Shown piece after piece: positions 60,235 through 64,000 of a stretch of DNA of 64,000 bases. The notes beneath the pieces are model-generated. The model did no database searches. It worked only from the letters and a program-made list of their open reading frames with translations, and was not told the DNA's origin. A program made the position numbers and the translations under genes. Each line of letters starts with the position of its first letter. The stretch's first letter is position 1. Origin of the DNA: Lutjanus erythropterus (taxonomy: Eukaryota > Chordata > Actinopteri > Lutjaniformes > Lutjanidae); assembly GCA_020091685.1 (NCBI GenBank), contig CM034595.1, positions 26,583,933-26,647,932 of the forward strand, in the 5' to 3' direction.

Positions 60235-61796
60235 ATGGGTCTCTCATTGTCACTCTGGCTCTACAACAACAGGGCAAATGACAGCCCTTCCTCCTCTTCA
60301 TCAGCTTTCCCTCTGCTGGCTGTCCCGACCTCCTCTCGCCTCGCCATCACTCTGAACTCTTCTCCGGTCCCTCCAGGAGACAGTCGCTCGCACTGGAGCT
60401 CAGTCCACTGCTCTCCTCACTTCCTGCTGTCAGCCTGTAAACATGAAGTGACACGTTCACCTGTTGAGCGGAGCAGCGACGGGGTGAGGGCAGAGATGGG
60501 GGTGAAGAGTGGGCTTCATGTGTGGGAGGTGCTGTGGAAACCCGACCACAGGGGGAGTCACGCTGTCTTGGGCGTTTCCCGACAGAACTGCCCTCTGCAG
60601 GCGTCAGGGTACAACGTGCTGGTGGGTGGAGATGCACACTCCTGGGGCTGGGAGCTCACAACCAATCAGCTGTGGCATGCTGGACAGAGTCTGGGACTTT
60701 ACCCAGTAAAGAGGAAAAGGAGTCACTCTGAGGCTGTGGGGGATTTTAGGCCACAATCGTCCTCTTCACCAGACACAAAGATGACTCCTCTCTCAATCCC
60801 TGAACGCATCCTGCTGGTCCTGGATGCAGACGCAAGAACTCTTGGCTTTATTGTTGATGGCAGCTACCTCGGTGTGGCGTTTAAAGACCTCCCCAGTGGA
60901 GTGGAGCTGTTTCCAGCAGTGAGCAGCGTGAGGGGAGGAGCCAGCATACGACTACGGTACCTGAACGGTGCCACATGTGAGTGTCAGGTTGTTACACACA
61001 TCTGCTATGGTTAGGCTGCGACCAACAACTATATTCATTGTCAATTAATCTGCCGATCATTTTCTTGATAAATTGATTAGTTTTTTTGGACAATAAAATG
61101 GTGAAAAGCCCAAGATGAAGTCCTCAAATGTCTTGTTTTGTCCACAACCCAAAGATATTCAGTTTACTGTCATAGAGAAGAAAAGAAGCCAGAAAATATT
61201 CACATTTAACAAGCCAAAAACAGAGAATTTGTACTTTAAAAAAAGATAAAAAAAAAAAAAAGATCCAAAAATGATTGGATTTACATGAATACCCCCACAA
61301 GTTAGAATACCAACTCAGTAAGTAGTAGTAACACAACTACTAGTAGTAGTATATAGTAGTATAGTAGTATAACAACTTCAATTAAAATAAAAAAATAAAA
61401 AAATTAAAATTATAAATGTACATAAAATGCTGAAGTTATGAAACAAAAAAGCAGAATTTGCATTATTTTCTGAATGAAAATATCACATACATACCGATAC
61501 AGACCGATATAGCTGTGCAAGGACAATATGGGACCCATTAATAATATCTGTCTGACTCTACTGTTGACGTCATATATGCAGGGACATGACAGGCTTAAGT
61601 AAATGATTGGTTGATAACTGTTACTAATTCATGTATTGCATGTATTCTTTCTCTCCCCTTCCCAGGTGATCCCCCTGCCCTGATGGCTTTGTGTGGACTG
61701 TCAATTCGTCATTGTTTAGGGCAACAGAGGCTGAATCAAATGGACAAACTGCCTCTGCCCCCTCGTCTCCAGCACTACCTGCTTTCTAGTCAGTAA
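60235..61796 (+). CDS. SPSB-family protein (SPRY domain plus SOCS box)
   Basis: Two coding exons, 60235-60976 and 61666-61796, joined within a Cys codon (T|GT), give 290 residues. The frame opens upstream without ATG, so the ATG in CAAATGGG was chosen. The SPRY domain (about 45-245) shows GVKSGLHVWEVLW, GSHAVLGVSRQNCPL, SWGWELTTNQLWH, ERILLVLDADARTLGFIVDG and YLGVAFKDLPSGVELFPAVS. The SOCS box (about 250-288) has a BC-box (LMALCGLSIRHCLG) and a Cul5-box-like LPLPPRLQHYLL. SPSB proteins bring SPRY-bound targets such as iNOS to an elongin-cullin-5 ubiquitin ligase. An unusual Ser-rich insert (about 162-190, KRKRSHSEAVGDF onward) separates two SPRY strands. The end LPLPPRLQHYLL looks nearest to SPSB2, but the body is diverged, so no paralogue name is given. 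Confidence 0.88.
60977..61665 (+). other. SPSB-like gene intron with a family F repeat
   Basis: Starts GTGAGTG, ends CCCAG. Carries repeat family F copy 3 (61016-61215, with CAAGATGAAGTCCTCAAATG and CTTGTTTTGTCCACAACCCA) and an (AGT)n-like microsatellite (61320-61372). Confidence 0.75.
61320..61372. repeat. (AGT)n microsatellite
   Basis: Interrupted AGT/ACT trinucleotide units, including an inverted pair (CAACTACTAGTAGTAG). Confidence 0.75.
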
Positions 61797-63180
61797 TATA
61801 CAGCTGTACCTGTACACACACAATAGGAAACATTGTGTCAACCACATACATGTGCCACTTCCTTTTTATATGAGACATTATGTACAAATGTATTTATTAT
61901 TCTTTTTATTTATTGCAATGTTTTACATTGTTCCCTCATAATATTTATTTCTGTAAACTGTGTTTTGTGTCAAATCATCAACCATAAACCGAGGGGAAAT
62001 ATTTTATGGCAGCAGTGTATCTTGATTAACTGCTCCTTTGATTGTGCATAAAATAAATGACTAAATAAATGACTTAAATTCTATGTTATTATTGCTGTTT
62101 TACAGTTTATATCATTTTGTGAATGTTAGAAAAAGGAGAAAAGGACAGTTTGATAATGTTGGTTGGTGGCCTCCACTTTGAGACACATAAATCACATTCA
62201 GTAAAAGAGGAGAAAATTATTATTTTGGAACAGTGATCCCAAGGTTACCGTGAAATATATTAATTATTCCTTATGGCATGATACAGTTACAACTTATTAT
62301 ACTCATTAATTACACTCAAGAAAAACTCTATGAATTTAATCTCTAAATTTATCTACGTTGCTCAATGATAACAAAATGCTTCATTTCAGTTATATCTTTT
62401 AATGAGAATCTGCGTGGTTAGAAGCAAAGATGACTCTGATTACTGGCTGCTAGCCTAGCTGCTACCATGCCAAATTCTTTTAAATTTTAATTAAAGTGAT
62501 TTTTATGTGTTTCCCAAAGCCCAGGCTTTAAAAGGTGAGGAGTATATACTCAGTCTACCAGTAATGTAGCACTATCACAATGAAAAAACTGCATTAAAAA
62601 GTTAAATGCAGCTTTATCTCTCAGCATTATCTTCTAAAATAGTATGTATTATTGTAGATATAGTTGTATGTTGTATTCAACAGTATAAAGTAGTTTATCT
62701 GCATGTATAGGAGTCTGTAGAGATCCCTATTTAAGAACCAACATTATTGTATATTATATGTTTACAATACTATTCTGATAGTCTGCATAATGACTGTTTA
62801 CTTCTTATACCTAATTTCTGGCATATACTTTTCAATGTATACTTTTCTGACACTGATGTACTCTTGTTTCGATTTGCAAATTTTATTTTTTATGTCAAAC
62901 ATTTTTATATAGGCTGTAGTGAAAAAATTAAGGTCATCACTCTAAACTCTGAAGATAAAAAAAATATATATTAATAAGGAAAACTATAAATAACAAGGCT
63001 CATATAATTAAGGGTGGGTGTCATGTTTTTTTTTCTTTCCTGAAATGAAAGGAAAAGTCGACCTTCATTGGTGCAGTGTTTGATCCTGTGTGTCAAATCT
63101 TTCTTCATTCCTACTATCAAGAAAGTAAATACAATACTTAAATTTTGTAAGCCAAACAGGCGCACGTGTTATCCATACGG
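61797..63180. other. SPSB-like 3' UTR and intergenic spacer
   Basis: The 3' UTR probably ends after AATAAA at 62052-62057. The rest is AT-rich and has no supported gene. Confidence 0.55.
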
Positions 63181-63186
63181 GACACA

Positions 63187-63200
63187 GTTGTCATGACAAC
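63187..63200. promoter_or_regulatory. RFX X-box-like perfect palindrome at the msh5 promoter
   Basis: GTTGTCATGACAAC is its own reverse complement and fits the RFX-family X-box (GTT-CCATGG-AAC type) except for the two inner bases. It lies about 35 bp before a candidate first-exon donor and 450 bp before the msh5 ATG, in a small CpG-rich patch (GGCGCAGCGCGCGC). Confidence 0.5.
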
Positions 63201-63233
63201 AGTGGAGCAAGGAGGCGCAGCGCGCGCTTGTAG
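63201..63233 (+). other. Possible end of the msh5 non-coding first exon
   Basis: CTTGTAG|GTGAGC at 63233/63234 is a good donor right after the CpG-rich patch. An acceptor, CTATCTAG, ending at about 63625 lies 22 bp before the msh5 ATG. The exon's start is not known. Confidence 0.35.
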
Positions 63234-63647
63234 GTGAGCTCTGCGGTTAGCTAACTGACAAAAAATAGTTATCGTCAACATTTATCAACTCATAATGACG
63301 AATGTTATAAGTGCGATTTTACCAATTATACTTAAGGCCTGTTAGCTTTCATGTAAACAATCCAATCTCTTCTATATCTTAGCGAACGAAATTAAGATTG
63401 ATACAGTCATAGTTTGACTCAAACTCGTTAAATTATCTTATAGTAGCCTAGCTTATAGTGTTAGCTAAAATGACGGCTAACCTGGATTGACCTTTGTTGG
63501 GCAATTTATTAACCTGGACAAGGCGTGAACTAGGTTTGAAAAGTTTAATTTAAATAGTTTATTATATTCGAAAATAACGAATGTAGAGCATCAAATTAGT
63601 ACTTTAATTTGACTGGTCCTATCTAGAATTAACTGGTCGTAGCAGCG

Positions 63648-63954
63648 ATGGCAGGTCTAAGTAGAGGAGGAAGAGAAGGAGTATTTTTTGGTCCCCCAGG
63701 CATTACGTTAGAAGGAGATGAAGAGGAGGATGAAGACTCATCTGCAGTAAGATCAAACATCATACTCACCAGCAGAGTTGTGACTAGATGCAGCAGTCAG
63801 ATGCACACTCCTGTATTTATTCATTATCAGGTTTTACTGAGTGTTTTAGTCCAGCAAGGACAGGTGGGCCTCTGCTTCTATGACAGTAAGGACTCTTCAT
63901 TACACTACATGGTGGACACTCCTGATAACTATGAGCTCCACCTTCTGGTCAGAG
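63648..63954 (+). CDS. msh5: MSH5, first two coding exons (gene continues past the window)
   Basis: Exons 63648-63746 (33 codons, phase 0) and 63831-63954 (donor AGAG|GTAAGA) encode the first 74 residues. The start MAGLSRGGREGVFFG leads to an acidic stretch (EGDEEEDEDSS), as in the acidic N-terminus of MSH5. Then comes LSVLVQQGQVGLCFYDSKDS, a gap, and MVDTPDNYELHLLVR, which parallels the mammalian MSH5 segment containing LGIAYYDTSDS and MPDAPDHESLKLLQR. MSH5 pairs with MSH4 to stabilise recombination intermediates and promote crossovers in meiosis. The MutS core and ATPase lie outside the window. The gene is read in the same direction as the SPSB-like and class II genes. Confidence 0.85.
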
Positions 63955-64000
63955 GTAAGAATTACACAGACTGTTACACATTCATTTTCAGTGGCCTATG

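Overview
The window is vertebrate nuclear DNA, almost certainly from a ray-finned (probably percomorph) fish. It is AT-rich, its genes have spliced exons with GT/AG borders, it holds many short non-autonomous transposons and microsatellites of the kind common in teleosts, and it carries MHC class II genes with teleost-style alpha and beta chains. Exon models were built by hand from reading frame, splice-site phase and family knowledge. No search was run.

Layout: (1) 1-6.7 kb is repeat-rich intergenic or 3'-UTR sequence with several transposon relics, one foldback element and one unidentified open frame near 4.9-5.1 kb. (2) 6.7-35.6 kb on the minus strand is a complete nine-coding-exon FAM171A1 gene. 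The reconstructed protein is 893 residues, a single-pass membrane protein, and its introns (the first about 12 kb) are full of repeats. (3) 35.6-38.2 kb holds the CpG-richer fam171a1 promoter and a decayed LINE reverse transcriptase. (4) 38.2-54.8 kb on the plus strand is a tandem MHC class II block, alpha-1, beta-1, alpha-2, beta-2, all four with intact spliced frames (241, 254, 245 and 246 residues). The second pair is a duplicate of the first: the membrane-distal exons have diverged, while the Ig-like exons stay close to identical. (5) About 56.7 kb holds an orphan copy of the class II beta 3' end. (6) 58.1-61.8 kb on the plus strand is an SPSB-type SPRY/SOCS-box gene (290 residues). (7) 63.2 kb to the window end is the 5' end of msh5, a meiotic MutS homologue that in mammals lies in the MHC class III region.

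The alpha and beta genes should pair as heterodimers that present, or once presented, peptide. Both pairs lack several residues that classical class II molecules use to hold the peptide backbone, so they look non-classical. The linkage of class II genes to msh5 looks like a retained piece of ancestral MHC synteny. The strongest leads are the gene-conversion-like tract between the two beta genes, the shortened tail of beta-2 with its apparently stranded ancestral last exon, a perfect RFX-type palindrome at msh5, long TG repeats flanking fam171a1 exons 2 and 3, and a foldback repeat family with at least three copies in the window.
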